Assembly: GCA_029961685.1 (NCBI GenBank)
Contig: JARWKL010000002.1
Location: forward strand, 35,804,908-35,868,907
Source of the DNA: Aristolochia californica
Lineage: Eukaryota > Streptophyta > Magnoliopsida > Piperales > Aristolochiaceae
DNA length: 64,000 nucleotides
Direction: 5' to 3'
The notes below the pieces were generated by a model that was not told where the DNA came from, made no database searches, and saw only the letters and a list, made by a program, of their open reading frames with translations. This document shows positions 1 through 14,213 of this stretch, in pieces. Within the stretch, counting starts at the first letter, position 1. The number at the start of each line of letters is the position of its first letter. Both the position numbers and the translations under genes were made by a program.

Positions 1-68
1 TTGATGACCTACGTCCTCATGGTGGGTCCCACCAGCTCGAGCACCATGGTGGGTCCCACATTGTAACA
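1..68 (-). repeat. 3' LTR of copia element E1, cut by window edge
   Basis: The first 68 bases match the end of the LTR at 4332-4910. Both contain repeated 'gtgggtcccac' blocks and end in 'cattgtaaca'. Read on the minus strand this is the TGTTACAATG start of an LTR. The adjoining 'ctccccctcaagc' is the reverse complement of a purine-rich polypurine tract, which fixes the element on the minus strand with this as its 3' LTR. The rest of the LTR lies outside the window. Confidence 0.88.
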
Positions 69-75
69 CTCCCCC

Positions 76-3000
76 TCAAGCTAGGGGTGAGAAGACGTCA
101 TAAACACCCAACTTGTTGCATATGGTAGACATAATCTTGTGAGTGACTGGTTTGGTGAGGATGTCTGCAACTTTATTTTGTGATGAGATGTGCTTCAGTG
201 ATAAGAGACCAACTTGGAATTTTTCTCGTATAAAGTGGCAATCGACCTCAATGTACTTTGTCCTCTCATGGAAGACTGGATTCGATGCAATATGTATTGC
301 TGCTTGGTTATCACCGTATAGGTCCATTGGAGCTTCTTTATAAAATCCCAATTCAATGAGAAGGGACCTTATCCATACAAGTTCACTTACAGTGTGTGCC
401 ATGGCTCTATATTCTGCTTTTGCACTTGACCGTGCTACTACATTTTGGTTTTTTCTCTTCCATATCACGAGATTTCCTCCAACCATCGTGCAAAAACCAG
501 AAGTAGATTTTCTATCATCTGGGGATCCAGCCCAATCTGCATCTGCGAATCCCTCAATGTTGAAGTGACCATGTTTTTTATAGAGGAGCCCCCTTCCAGG
601 AGCCCCTTTCAGATAACGTAGTATCCTCTCAAGTGTTTGCCAATGACTAAGTTGTGGCTTGTGCATGTACTGACTTACCACACTTACTACATATGAAATA
701 TTTGGCCTCGTTACACATAGGTAAATAAGTCATCCCACTAACCTTTGATATTTGCCAATATCAACATCTTCTCCAGTGCCTCCACATAATTTTGTATTTG
801 CATCCATAGGAGTGTCTACCGGTTTGCATCCCATCATACTTGTTTCTTCTAGTAGATCTAGTGTGTATTTTCTTTTGGATAGAATAATCCCATGTCTAGA
901 TTGTAAGACCTCAATCCCCAAAAGTATTTTAGTAATCCAAGATCCTTCGTCTTGAATTCAGCACATATTCTTTATTTTATTTTTTGAATGCCCTCAGAAT
1001 CACTCCTAGTTAAAATAATATCATCAAAATAAACAGCTAGAATCACCTTACCTCTTGCTGTGTTCTCAATAAAGACTGAGTGGTTTGAAGAGCATCTGTA
1101 AAAACCTTCCCGTATGATGGCTTGACTAAATTTCTCAAACCATTCCCGTGGGGATTGCTTTAGCCCATATAGAGATTTTTTATGGCGACATACGGACTCC
1201 CCCTCAACCACATATCCAGGTGGTTGTTGCATATAAATCTCTTCTTTGATATCACCATTGAAAAATGCATTTTTAACATCCAGTTGATATATGGGCCAAG
1301 AAGAATTAGTTGCCAAGGATAATAATATACGTACTGAGGTCACTTTTGCCATTGGAGAGAATGTCTCATCATAATCAATGCCATAGCATTGAGTGTAGCC
1401 TTTTGCAACCAGTCAAGCCTTCAGTTGTGCAATGGTCCCATCCGAATTATGTTTTACTGTATAAACCCACTTGCAACCAACGGGTTTTTTATCTGTAGGT
1501 AGTGGAACCAGAGACCATGTGTGATTATCATTAAGGGCCTTCATCTCTTCATCCATTGCTGCCTTCCACCCTGCATATTGTAGAGCTTCCTGATATGACT
1601 GTGGAACAAATATGGAGGAAATAAAAGAAAGAAAATTGACAACATAGAGGTGAGAGGCGATGATGAGACACAAAATTTGAGATAGGATGAGAAGTAAAAG
1701 GTTGAGTGCATGAACGAGGTTCTTTTCTTATAGCAATAGGACGAATATCAAATTCATAACCAAAAACGACTAGTGATGAAGGACTTACCTCTAGTGGATC
1801 CGACAACTCGGCAGGTGTGGTATCGACCACTGTCTCTGGGGGCTGAACAATCTCTGTATCACGAGGCACAACCGGTCGAGGAGAACTTGGTACTAATGAC
1901 ATACCAGGTGGAGCGCTATCAGAATAATATGAGGAGTCTTCAAAGAATGTTACATCCCAGAACACAAAAAAACGTTGCAAAGAGGAACTATAACAAACAT
2001 AACCCTTTTGTGTTTGAGAGTATCCCAAAAAGATACACTTTATAGATTTAGGGTCAAGTTTGTTGTGTCTAGGTAAAGTATCAGGAACAAACAATGACAA
2101 CTAAAGACTTTCAATGGTAATGCAAACTGATCATCATGTGGTAAAAGTTTAGAATAGGGGGATTTATTCCCAAGAATAGTAGACGGTAGACGATTTATAA
2201 GAAAACACACTGTAAGGACAGGATGGGGCCAATAAAAATATGGAACTTTTATGGCATATAATAGACCTCTAGCTACCTCAAGAATATGACAATTTTTCTG
2301 TTCGGCTATACCATTTTGTTGAGGAGTGTAGGCACATGATGTCTGATGGATAATGTCATTCTCTTAACAAAAGGAGTCAAGGTCTTTTGAAATATACTCT
2401 TTGGCATTATCAAACTGGAGGATTTTTATCTTCTGACCAAATTGTGTGAGTACCATTGCATAAAATGATTTAAAAATAGATGGTATCTCAGAACGCTCCT
2501 GAAAAATAAACAACCAAGTTGTGCGAGTGAAATCATCAATAAAAGTGATAAAATATTTGGCTTGAGAAATATTAGAGACACTAAAAGGCCCCCAAACATT
2601 AGTATGAATCAATGAAAAAGGAATGTTACTTTTGACTTCTGGACGAGGAGAGTATGTACTCCTTTGATGTTTACTTAACTGACATACCTCACAACTGAAT
2701 TCTAACTTTATCTTAAGAGATGGAAACATATGATGAAGAGATTGTATGGAAGGATCTCCCAACCGATTGTGCCATAATTATGTCTCATTCTCAGTAGTAG
2801 ACACCATATTGACCTTTGGCACGTCCAAGTAGTAGAGTCCCCCCTTGTTTATGGCCTCCACCAATTACCTGCTTCGTTATAAGATCCTGAAAAACACATG
2901 AAGTAGGTGAGAAGGTAACCGAGCAATTAAAATATTTTGTAAGCTGACTCACAAAGAGCAAGTTTAAAGGAAAGAAAGGAAAAAAAAGAATATCATTGAG

Positions 3001-3842
3001 CAGAAGTGATGAGGTGACAGAAGTGGAACCTTTTCCTTGGACTTTGGTTTGAGAACCATCAGCTATGGTAACAAACTAGTGTGAAAGATTAGGAGATAAA
3101 GAATGTAATAAAGTTTTGTTACCTATAAGATGTTCGGAGGCTCCTGAATCAATTATCTAGGATGAAGATGAGGCATATAGCATACCTGAAGCAGTAGTGA
3201 CAGCAGTAGTGGCAGAGGGGCTAGGAGAAGACCCTAGCACGGTCTTTATTTTTTGAAATAATTCATACTCTTCATCGGTAATAATTTTTTGTGCAGCTGG
3301 TGTAGGGAGATGGTCTGCTTGCGCATCACTAATGAGAGCTTGATTAGCCCTTGTTGATTCTGACTTGTCATTAGCCTTATAGCATATTTCTTTATAGTGC
3401 CCATATCTACCACAGTAAGTGCATGCTCTATAACGGCATTGGTCTATAGTATGGCCCCGAAATTTACAATGAGTGCATTTAATATCATCTGTTCTGCCAG
3501 CACTATAGGGTCTATGCAAAGTATCAAGGCTTGAATATAGTTTAGTACATGTCTACAAATATGTTTAGCAGTGTCAAGATGAATAACATTACTAGAGACA
3601 TGTGCTTCCATGCTATTTATCATCCAACCAATTACCAAAGTATCATTCTTCAGCCATTTCATATAAAAAATATCATCTTCATCAATAGGTGGTCATCGGG
3701 TAGTGAGATGACCCAGTAGGTCTTTGGTTATGAAAAACCTCCTAACCGAGGTGGACTAACTCATAAAATTTGATACCCCACGTAAGGGTATGGTGGTGAT
3801 TTTCAGTATATCACCTTTGATATTCATATTCTCATCAGCCAT
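76..3842 (-). pseudogene. Ty1/copia gag-pol polyprotein of E1, broken
   Basis: This is a retrotransposon polyprotein broken by stops and frameshifts. Reading leftward from a start codon at 3842: a Gag segment (3444-3842, 'INSMEAHVSSNVIHLDTAKHI'-like text), CCHC zinc knuckle residues (about 3340-3480), the pre-integrase and integrase core ('CEVCQLSKHQRSTYS', 'FIDDFTRTTWL', 2364-2762), the integrase C-terminus and reverse transcriptase (RT) N-terminus (1413-2100), RT with YFDD in place of the usual YVDD (972-1352), and RNase H ('DADWAGSPDDRKSTSG', 'ADILTKP', 76-681). The order Gag, protease, integrase, RT, RNase H is diagnostic of Ty1/copia. The breaks mean it cannot make a full polyprotein. 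It is closely related to D (15649-22790) and G (47154-51289). Confidence 0.9.
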
Positions 3843-4331
3843 GATAGACTCTTCTTCTTCAAAAAATTTCAAATAATATCAACAAGTAGCACTTCTTCAA
3901 TCAACTCGGTATATGTAAATAAAGCATCAATGCTAAATAATTTTTTTTTCCAGAAAACCACTTATAAGAGGCTTAATAGCAATCTTCTATTATCAGGGAA
4001 ATCTTATCCCACGAAAAAATAAAATTCAATAATCTGAGTATGGACTGGTCTCGTCAAACAAAATTTTCAAACCGATAAAATTGTTTTGATAGCTGCTTCT
4101 AGATAGAAGGGCATGTATATTCATAACATAATAAGATGAAATCATTCACATATTCATTCTTTAATCATCATCTAAAAAAGAGCACCAGTAGCATAAAAAA
4201 CATATGTTTGAACACTTATATCTTGGTTAGTGTTCTTCCTTCATACAAGAGCCTTCTTTGAGTGGTGTTGATCATCACTTCTCTAGAGCATTCCTTTTTT
4301 GAGGGATCCTAAATATGTTGATCTAATACCA
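3843..4331 (-). other. 5' untranslated region and primer-binding site of E1
   Basis: This non-coding leader lies between the LTR and the Gag start. At 4321-4331 the minus strand reads TGGTATTAGAT, directly next to the LTR end at 4332. It resembles the TGGTATCAGAGC primer-binding site (initiator tRNA-Met) used by plant copia elements, with a few mismatches. I see no other feature here. Confidence 0.7.
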
Positions 4332-4910
4332 TGTGGAATTTATGATCCTTTTTCCATGATCACGAACATGAGAAAAAAGAAAGAAAAACAAGAAAAGGGG
4401 AAGACAGCTCTCGGTAGAGAAGAGAAAGGGTGAGTTGCGTCAAGTAAGGAGAGGGAGAAAGAGAACCAACTCGGGATTGAATGTGTGACTTGATTAATTC
4501 CGAATTACAACTCCTCTATTTATAGTAGAGGAGGAGTCTAACTCTTCAATATAAGTAAGTCAATTCAAACTAGAACTCCTAGAAAACTAATTGGAGTAGA
4601 ACTAGGAGTCCTTTATTACCCACGAGATTATAAGGGATATGCCAGCTCGTGGCCTTATCCTTGTGGGCCCCTCATGATCCTCCAGCGCACCTTGATAAGA
4701 GTGCCAACTCATGAGATCTTCGAGGGTCCCACTTGTTCTTCAAGTCTTCTAAATCAATTCAGCTAGTGCTTCTTGATTCCTTAACTCGTGCTTGCTTTGG
4801 GAGAGGACTCTTCTTGGTGTTCCAAGTCCTTTAGGAATCTTCTTGATGACCTACGTCCTCATAGTGGGTCCCACCAGCTCGAGCACCAAGGTGGGCCCCA
4901 CATTGTAACA
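4332..4910 (-). repeat. 5' LTR of E1
   Basis: This 579-bp LTR reads TGTTACAATG...TTCCACA on the minus strand. A TATA-like 'ctatttatag' block sits near 4520. Its right end repeats the sequence at 1-68. The same family supplies the LTR at 22801-23486 and the solo LTR at 62899-63503. It borders X-family sequence at 4911, so E1 inserted into an older X element. The flanking duplication cannot be checked because the left flank is outside the window. Confidence 0.88.
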
Positions 4911-6680
<1,770 letters not shown>

Positions 6681-9110
6681 AGGGTGGTATCGAGCCAAGC
6701 CCACCCCGAACCTGCTTATGTTCGAGTTATTGCTTCATCTCTAAAAAGTTGCAACACTTGGGAGGAACCTGTTGATGCCTTTGTTCCCTCCTCACCATAT
6801 GATTCCAACTTTTACTCGTTCATACGATGTTGAACTTTCCCTAATCAAGTTATGCCTTAGAATTAGGAACTGATGAAGCTTGTAGCATTGGCAAGGAAGA
6901 AGAAGACCAACTTCTGGTTTTGGATTAGAAAAAAAAAAAGGAAGATCAAGCTTCAATTTGTTAGTAAAAGATAATTGATGGAGAAATTTGAATTGAACTT
7001 AATTTCTCATTGATTAATTGGCCCATAGATAAGATACATATTTATACTAAAACTCTCGATATCTCTTAGCTTAATACATGCTTGTATGAAATTGTCATAA
7101 CAAATTTTTCTCTACCTTGATTTTAGGTAATATCTTCTTTAGAGTTGCTAATTTGGTGGTAGAGATATTATCTTTGACTTGCTTTAATTTCTCATTGATT
7201 AATTGGGTCATTGATAAGATACATATTTGTACTAAAACTCTTGATGTCTCTTAGCTTAATACATGTTTGTATGAAATTGTCTTGACAAATTCTACTCTAC
7301 CTTGATTTTAGGTAATATCTTCTTCAGGGTTGCTGATTTGGTGGTAGAGATATTGTCTTTGATTTGCTTCCTTTGGAAAAAGTTTGATTTGATTTGAAGT
7401 ATTACTTTAACCACGTTAATTAATGGTTGTGTTTGGAAGAAACACCATAAATAATTTTTTGTTGATTCCTATGGCAGCACAAACACAAGAAACTAGTCAA
7501 ATGGAGTTTTTCCAATAGGAAAATGTTTCAATGAGAAAAATAGTCAAATCAAAAAGGATTTTTTTCTCATTTTATTTTCCTACGGCTACACAAATTGACC
7601 CTAATTTTTCAAATTAAAATTTTAAAAATTATAATTGATATTGTTTTTAAGATTTAATTACATTATAATGTAGGTTGGTGCCTCTATTCTAATACCGGTT
7701 AGTGCCACGTATCAATGTCAATGTTGCCTGTACTTTAATTTTGGCTAGTGCCATGTCAATTGATGACAACGAGTCTTCTCCCATTTGACATTTTTTTCTT
7801 AATACTGTTTTTGGACATTTTTGTTGGAAAATTAACTCCTTGGATAATTCTATAGTCACTTGGATAATACTAAAATCAGAGTAGAAACTGAAGAGACTAA
7901 AACTTTGATATATCAATGTCACACTTCATTGTCATTAGTTTCTTCTACTAGATAAACTATAATGAAGTCTTTATAGCACTTTTACCATTTTATTCATTAA
8001 GGATAAGAAAGGTATTCTCATGCACCTTCTCGATTTGAGAACATATTCATCTTTTTTTTTTTTTTTGTAATTGTCCACCTTTTTTTAATTGATAAGTAAC
8101 GAAAAATGTGTTTTATGTGTCACTCATTAGAATCAATTGTTCAGGTGATGTTTGGATACATTCACATTGTATATTAAACGTTTTCTATCCAAAAAAAAAA
8201 ATTGATAAATATTTTGAATTTTGAATTTAGTTTCAGCTAATGTCATACATAAATGATGATTGTTCAACATGACAAAGTAAGATGACGTTATTGCAAATGA
8301 AGGAGACATGTAGCTGGCCTTAATATAGTTGAGACTAGGTATAGGCTCTCACAATTAACGAATTACAAATCCTATGCATACAATTCTTCTTTTCATAATA
8401 AAATGAAACAAAATATAAATAATAAAAAGGCAATATTGTCATTTCAATGTTAAATGTGCTTATTATTTTGTTCAATACCAAAGAGAAAAAAAATGAAATA
8501 CACGCACTACAAATTTGACATGTTTCTCTCAAACCAAGACAAAAAATCCTTTCTATGTGGCGGAAATAACAAGAGGATGAATAACAATTACCTCGTCTCT
8601 AAGAAGCTACAATACTTGGGAAATGCAACTAACACCCTTGTTTTTTCCTCGCTAGATGATTCCACCTTTTTCTCACTGCATGCAAAACCGATGATTCCAC
8701 TTTTTCTCACTGCATGCAAACCGGACTTTCCAGTCCAGTTTTGGCTTGGAATTTTTACCCTGGAAACTGATAAAGCTTGTAGCATGGGAGGAAGTCTAAA
8801 TACCACTACTCACATAGACAACACCACCATTCCAGTGCAAACAAGCCTGTTGAAGTTCATGCAAAGAAGCATCTAACAAGTTCTCCCTTCCATGCAAACA
8901 ATTTTACAAAACAAGCCACCTAGAATATCTCACTCGAAGGACCACATTAAGCCCCCGCAAGAGCACACATGAGTAACCAATCCTTCTACAAACAACTCCT
9001 AATATCCAAGAAAGAAGGTACTCTCCAACATAACACTTCTAGAAATCCTCACCCAAAGCCATAGATCCTATAATCAAGGGTCAAAGATAAGTTCAAAATT
9101 CAAATTTTTT
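6681..9110. other. No gene seen; AT-rich old repeat sequence
   Basis: The stretch has no convincing coding region. It holds a 185-bp tandem duplication (7001-7370, listed separately) and an imperfect 35-36-bp duplication of 'gatgattccac..ttttctcactgcatgcaaa' around 8655-8722. The block 'aactgatgaagcttgtagcattgg' near 6867 recurs with small changes near 8765, which suggests two copies of one old repeat. The short open frames here have no known domain. Confidence 0.6.
7001..7370. repeat. 185-bp tandem duplication
   Basis: The sequence starting 'aatttctcattgattaattg' at 7001 is repeated from 7186 with about 90 percent identity by eye, an offset of 185 bases. Both copies contain 'cttagcttaatacatg' and 'ttggtggtagagatatt'. 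No coding or transposon-end signature is visible. Confidence 0.88.
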
Positions 9111-9114
9111 TCTA

Positions 9115-10060
9115 ACCCCTAAGAACACAAGAGGAAAGACAATTCATCTCCTCTCTAGACATTTTTGAAAATTTGTACTATCATTTTTATTCATTATAAA
9201 AAAAAGGCTTGTATAAATTGTGTAACATTCAATCACTTATCAATCAAGGAAAATCAAGAGTTTTATTTAGAAAATGTTTCTTAGGTATTTTCTCATAGTG
9301 TTAGAGTGTATGGTCTGATCCAAGGAAATCAACCTTATTCAACTAAAAGCGATGTTGAAGCCTTCATTCATCCCCTCCCACACGTCTTCACCCATTTAGA
9401 ATCGTCTTCCTCTTTGAATTGCTCTCTTTCGTCCACCATGACTTCCAAAGCATTCTCCACTCTATCATCTGCACTGACATTTTTTTAACTTCCATTTCCT
9501 CTCTCATTTCCGTCAAGTTATCTTCTAGAAAGTATGGTTTATTGAGAAGCCAATGGATCCTAGTATTGATATTCCAATGCCTAATAGGTAATGTTGATGA
9601 ATCCCTTAAACCTCTAGTGCAATTTGTCAATTATAACTAAAACTTCTCTATTATCAACCAAACATTTGAAGAATGCGAGTTAAAAGATAAACTTCTTGTG
9701 AATTGGTTAAAATGCAACATTGGGTGAAGACACTTTATGTCATGTCATAGTCCTTCGCACAACAAGAGATGTATGGCAAAAATGTGGGTCAATCTTTGCC
9801 AGTCCATCAAAAGTTTGAGATACACAACTCCATCAAATTTTGCAGTAGTGAAGAATACTGATGACTAGTCTTTGAAAAAGTACATTAGCAAATTCAAAGG
9901 GTAAGTGATGCCCTCGTCATTCTTTCTCTAGTCTCAAAAGAAAACAATTCCTTCTAGTTACTTCACGGCTTCAACGCTCCTTATGAGCCTTTTGTGACAG
10001 GCATGCTCACTCACCCTCCTATTCATTCATATAAGACATTCTAGCAATGCTAAAAAAATC
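9115..10060 (+). pseudogene. Copia LTR end and gag relic
   Basis: Around 9230-9300 the text resembles the end of a copia LTR followed by a decayed primer site ('tagtgttagagtg'). Downstream, shifting between frames, the translation gives Gag-like segments: 'TTRDVWQKCGSIFASPSK' near 9750 and 'LLHGFNAPYEPFVTGMLTHP' near 9960-10015. These match the conserved C-terminal part of plant copia Gag (UBN2-type). Many stops and frameshifts make it a dead relic. No integrase or RT follows. Confidence 0.62.
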
Positions 10061-10964
10061 TAAGAGAGGGATTGAGTCGTTTACTAAAATTTGTACAAGG
10101 GTTGATTCCATTCTTTGGATAAAAAATTACTATTTCTTGGATTCGACTCCGCTAGTAGTTCAATGCAACACAAGTGCTAAACTCCTCTTGTGAGGGGTCA
10201 ACTCCACTACTACGAATGACTATTTTGGAAAAGTTTTCTGCATTAATTTTTCTAATATAATGTAGTTAAATAACTGAGTTTATTAGAAAAAGTATTGGTT
10301 ATTAGAGGAATGTATATCCTCTATTCCCATAGGTTGGTGCGGTATTCTTTGAGTGCACCTATTTCTTTTCATGTGTCTTAGTATTGCCCCTTCTTCTTTC
10401 TGTACCAACAACCTATATTGGAATGCCCTCTTTTCCACAATAAAAAACTATAACCGAGTTTTGCACCATTGGATTGAGCTTTAGAGCTTTCTGGGATTGT
10501 TCTAGAGTTCTTAGAGGAGTTTCCCACTCCGTTAAGAACGTTAGGCCCATCAAACACCTCTTTACCTTTAGCAGTATTTGAATTCTTTTGTTAATTTTTT
10601 TAGGTACTTGGTTCCTCATTCATATCACCACACATGTGAAAGATTTCTTGCTACTAAGTTTTACAAAATCATCATTTAAGTTTCCAAGGCTAGCACTTTC
10701 ATCATACCCTATACCTTTTTGTTATGGGCAACCTTTTGGTATTGGATCAAGGTATCTAGGCTATCGTGACTTAAGGAATTTTTTTCTTGAAATCTTTTCT
10801 TAAAAATTATTTTGTATTTTGTAGATAGACATACTTGCCTTTCAAGGCTTCATGGCCATCTAAGCTTGTAGAGGCATTATGTAATTTGACCAATAATTCA
10901 TGATCTTAAGGTATCCAATTTATATATAGCCCTAATGTTTGTATATAAATTTTCTTTTTCTAAT
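10061..10964. other. No gene seen
   Basis: This AT-rich stretch has no recognisable domain. Several 'gactcc' and 'tcgactcc' words occur near 10140-10210, like the degenerate arrays at 32400-33050 and 58000-58560. It may be the edge of the same old LTR family. Confidence 0.4.
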
Positions 10965-11729
10965 TGTTGATTTTCAGGACTCCATGAATTTAGGTCATAG
11001 AGGAAAATGGAGATAAACCCATTGAGAGAAAACTGGAGGAGAGAGATTATGGACATGATTCCTAACCCTTCCCCTTGTGCTCTATTTATAGATTTATGAA
11101 ACTACTGTATTACAATAATACCCCTGAACTTAGGGTTTAGGGTTTATGGTTTTAACCTTGGAACTTTAACTTAATTACATTAATGCCATCTGTTATGGTC
11201 CTGGGTTAAGTACCTATGTCTTCCGCTCCTAACAGGTCGGTCTTTTGGGTAGTATTGGCTAGGTGCTTAACATTTGGTATCAGAGCAGGCACTACGTCCC
11301 AACTTTGAGTCCTCGCGTGCGCAGGTGGACCGCACGCCCCTGGCGGGGTGCCATAGGGAAGTATGGGCACCTGACCCGGTCCCCGTTGTTGTGTTAAGGC
11401 TGTCGTGGTCGTCGTGTCGGGAGGGCGGGGTGTACTGTTATGGTCATGGGTTAAGTACCTATATCTTCCACTCCTAATAGTCCGGTTTTTTGGGTAGTAT
11501 TGGTTAGGTGCTTAAAACCATCTCTATGAAATGCCTCTTTATTTACCATCCTGCCATCTGGTATGTGGGCCTATGGGCCTTCTCCTTGATATGTGGGCCT
11601 TGAGCCCATCTTCCATATCTCTTGGATGCATGAGTCTTCCTTGGTCTTTTGGGCTTGGGCCCATCTTCTAATACACTTGAATATGCGAGCCTTCCTTGGT
11701 CTTGTGAGCTTGGGCCCTATCTTCCAACA
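10965..11729 (-). repeat. Left (3') LTR of X copy B
   Basis: It starts 'tgttgattttcaggactcc' and ends 'ccctatcttccaaca'. It is 765 bp with the TRIM and its duplicated target inside, about 433 bp without, close to the right LTR (449 bp). It carries telomere-like 'agggtttagggttt' text near 11130. Confidence 0.87.
11191..11517 (+). mobile_element. TRIM (miniature LTR retrotransposon), copy 1
   Basis: Two 82-bp LTRs (11191-11272 and 11436-11517) flank a 163-bp non-coding core, 327 bp in total. Both begin 'tgttatggtc' and contain a 'gggtagtattgg' block. A primer site TGGTATCAGAGC lies at 11275-11286, two bases after the left LTR. A perfect 5-bp target duplication, ccatc, flanks the element (11186-11190 and 11518-11522). 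It sits in the LTR of X copy B; the uninterrupted target is seen near 13980 in that element's other LTR. The size and lack of coding fit TRIM/SMART elements. Confidence 0.93.
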
Positions 11730-13752
11730 ATCCCCCTTAAGCTGGGTGTGAGAGAACAACATGAACTCCCAGTTTGCTGCAAATGATATATAAAATCTTT
11801 TTTGTATAATGTGGCAGATCTTCCAACACTCCTCCTCACACTGGTGCTCTCGTTCATGAGGCCCAATTGGCATAAGAAAAGTGAGAGTAAAATCACTTCA
11901 AGTCGTATGACATTGCTCTTTAATCCAGTCAATTAACTCCTATCTTCTATAGGTAGTGCCACTCCTATCTTCTATAAGTAGTGGGTCTATATGCTGGATG
12001 TTCGGCACATTCTTATCTTCTATAGGTAGTGTCACTCCTATCTTCTATAGGTAGTGGGTCTATACGTTGTTCGAAAGTGTAATAATAAAAAAAAACTCCT
12101 CCATCACTATGTCCCTCCACATGACAACGATTCTCAAGTGGTAGGAGTAATAAATGCCAATTCATGGGGGTATAACATAGAGTTAGTATTAAACTCTTCC
12201 ATCACTATGAAATAACATAGATGTCCTTACGAGTAGTGGATATAGTAATAAGCTCCTCCGTCACTGTGATGTAACATATACTGAGGCTACCTCTCCTTCA
12301 ATAATAATGTCTCATCAAAAGAGACACAATAGCAGCAGCTGTAATGGGCTTGGACCCATTTAACACGAACCAAAATAATCCTTTGAAAATGACCCATGAA
12401 ATAATCCAATGCACAAATTTGTACCAAATAATATACTGATCAAGGAATAATCTCTCAATTCTTCAAAAATAATAATCCAGCCAGAGAAAAAATTTACTGA
12501 GTCGCACCGAGTCAATTAGTAGATCAATATATCTGAGTCATGGCAAAAATATATATAAGCTTTGGTCCAGACATATATACCGAGGCAAAAAAACATGAGT
12601 GGCCCAAGTCAGGTTGACCGGGTCGAACTGACTTACTGAATTGACCCAGACCGGGTTGACTCGATCTGAGTTGGCTCAGCAGAACATGAGCATCCTCGGG
12701 TCAGCAGACTGTTGCTGGGTGAACTCTAGTCCGGGTCCGGGTCAGAACAGGCGGCCGACCCGGATTTAATAAGTTTCCTTAGGAAACGTAAATATTTCAA
12801 CAGTGTTTCTTCCTCCTCTCGTTGCCGAACAGATCGGCTCTTAAAAAAATAATTTCCCGGATTCTGGTCTCTTTCCCAATATCATCGAAAATAGTATGAA
12901 TCCGGAAAACGTTTCCTTCTTCCCCACGGCGCTGAAGGACTCGGGACAGTAGAGTCGTCCAGCTTCAACCAAGCAGAGCTCTGTTTTTTTTTAACGGCAC
13001 CAAAGGACTCTCGGTGGAAACAGTCCAGAAACTCACGGCGCCGAAAGACTCTCGGTATGCCTTCGTCTTCCTCACGGCGATGAACAGGGAGTCGTCTTCC
13101 TCACGGAGCAGAAACTGGACTCGGAAGTCTCACAGCAGAGTTGTCTTCTCCGGTTCCGAACAGAGCAGAAAACCAGAGAGAACAAGACGTATCGTCGTGG
13201 TGACCAGTGAGACTTCCTCGCCGTGAGAAGTTGTCTTCTCCAGCGCAACCGAAAAATACTTCTAGTTGTAGTAGAGGCTACCGGCAGAGCAACAAGATAC
13301 AAACGTCAGCAAGAATTCTTCCTCTCTGTCTGCGCATGTTTCTCTCTTCACCAGTCTCTGAGATGGCGACCAACGGCGTCGGTCACCCCGACTATGGCGA
13401 CAAAAGGACCGGACTCAGAAGTGCTCATGCGGACGTCGAGGTGCCATGGGCCAGCCTTGCTTTGATGCGATGACCGTTCCAGACATGCTGAGAAGTTTTG
13501 GGGATGTAAACAAGGACGAAAGAAGAGACGTTTGCTGTCCAGGAGTTCAGTCAGACTGGATTCATTGGATAATCCTAAAAAAAATTATGAGAATCCGAAA
13601 AATCTATGGATGGCAGTCTAGAAAAAAAATACGGCTAAGGGTTGTAGGTACTAAAAAATAAACATGAGTAACTAAATTAATATGCAATAACTATGGAAAA
13701 AAAAAAAAGAGAATGAACATGACAAACCATAGTTGGAGTCCTGAAAATCAAA

Positions 13753-14213
13753 GCTATGATACCATGTAGATTTTTAGGACTCCATGAATTTAGGTCATGG
13801 AGGAAAATGGAGATAAACCCATTGAGAGAAAACTGAAGGAGAGAGGTTATGGATTTGATTTCTAACCCTCCCCATTATGCTCTATTCATAAATTTATGAA
13901 ACTATTGTATTACAATAATACCCTTGAACTTAGGGTTTAGGGTTTAGGGTTTTAACCCTAGAACTTTAACTTAATTACATCAATGTTATCTCTATGAGAT
14001 GACTCTTTATAGAGATGACTTTTTATTTACCATCCTACCATCTTGTATGTGGGCTTATGGGCATTCTCCTTGATCTGTGGGCCTTGAGCCCATCTTCTAT
14101 ATCTCTTGGATGCATAAGTCTTCCTTGGTCTTATGGGCTTTGGCCCATCTTCTAATACACTTAAATATGTGAGTTTTCCTTGGTCGTGTGGGCTTGGGCC
14201 CTATCTTCCAACA
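13753..14213 (-). repeat. Primer site and right (5') LTR of X copy B
   Basis: The minus strand carries TGGTATCATAGC at 13764-13753, directly beside the LTR at 13765-14213 (449 bp). The LTR starts 'tgtagatttttaggactcc' and ends 'ccctatcttccaaca'. It has no TRIM and so shows the empty site for the insertion in the left LTR. Confidence 0.85.

Larger units (their letters stand above)
10965..14213 (-). mobile_element. Non-autonomous LTR retrotransposon X, copy B
   Basis: Two LTRs (10965-11729 and 13765-14213) flank a 2.0-kb internal region. Orientation is minus. Next to the right LTR the minus strand reads TGGTATCATAGC (primer site, 13753-13764), and next to the left LTR lies 'tcccccttaagctggg', a reversed polypurine tract. 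The internal region has no polyprotein. Only a short vestige of the copia RNase H end survives near 11740-11790 (reading roughly SKLGVHVVLSHPA on the minus strand). The rest is long non-coding sequence shared with A and C, which points to a copia-derived element mobilised in trans. Flanks (ctaat / ccttt) show no clear target duplication. Confidence 0.8.

Noticed and set aside
9684..10060. Plant gene with a UBN2 domain
   Set aside because: The similarity is to copia Gag, with many stops and an LTR-like end upstream.
13014..13661. Arginine/serine-rich open frames in X copy B
   Set aside because: Overlapping frames on both strands, no domain, same leader region as above.
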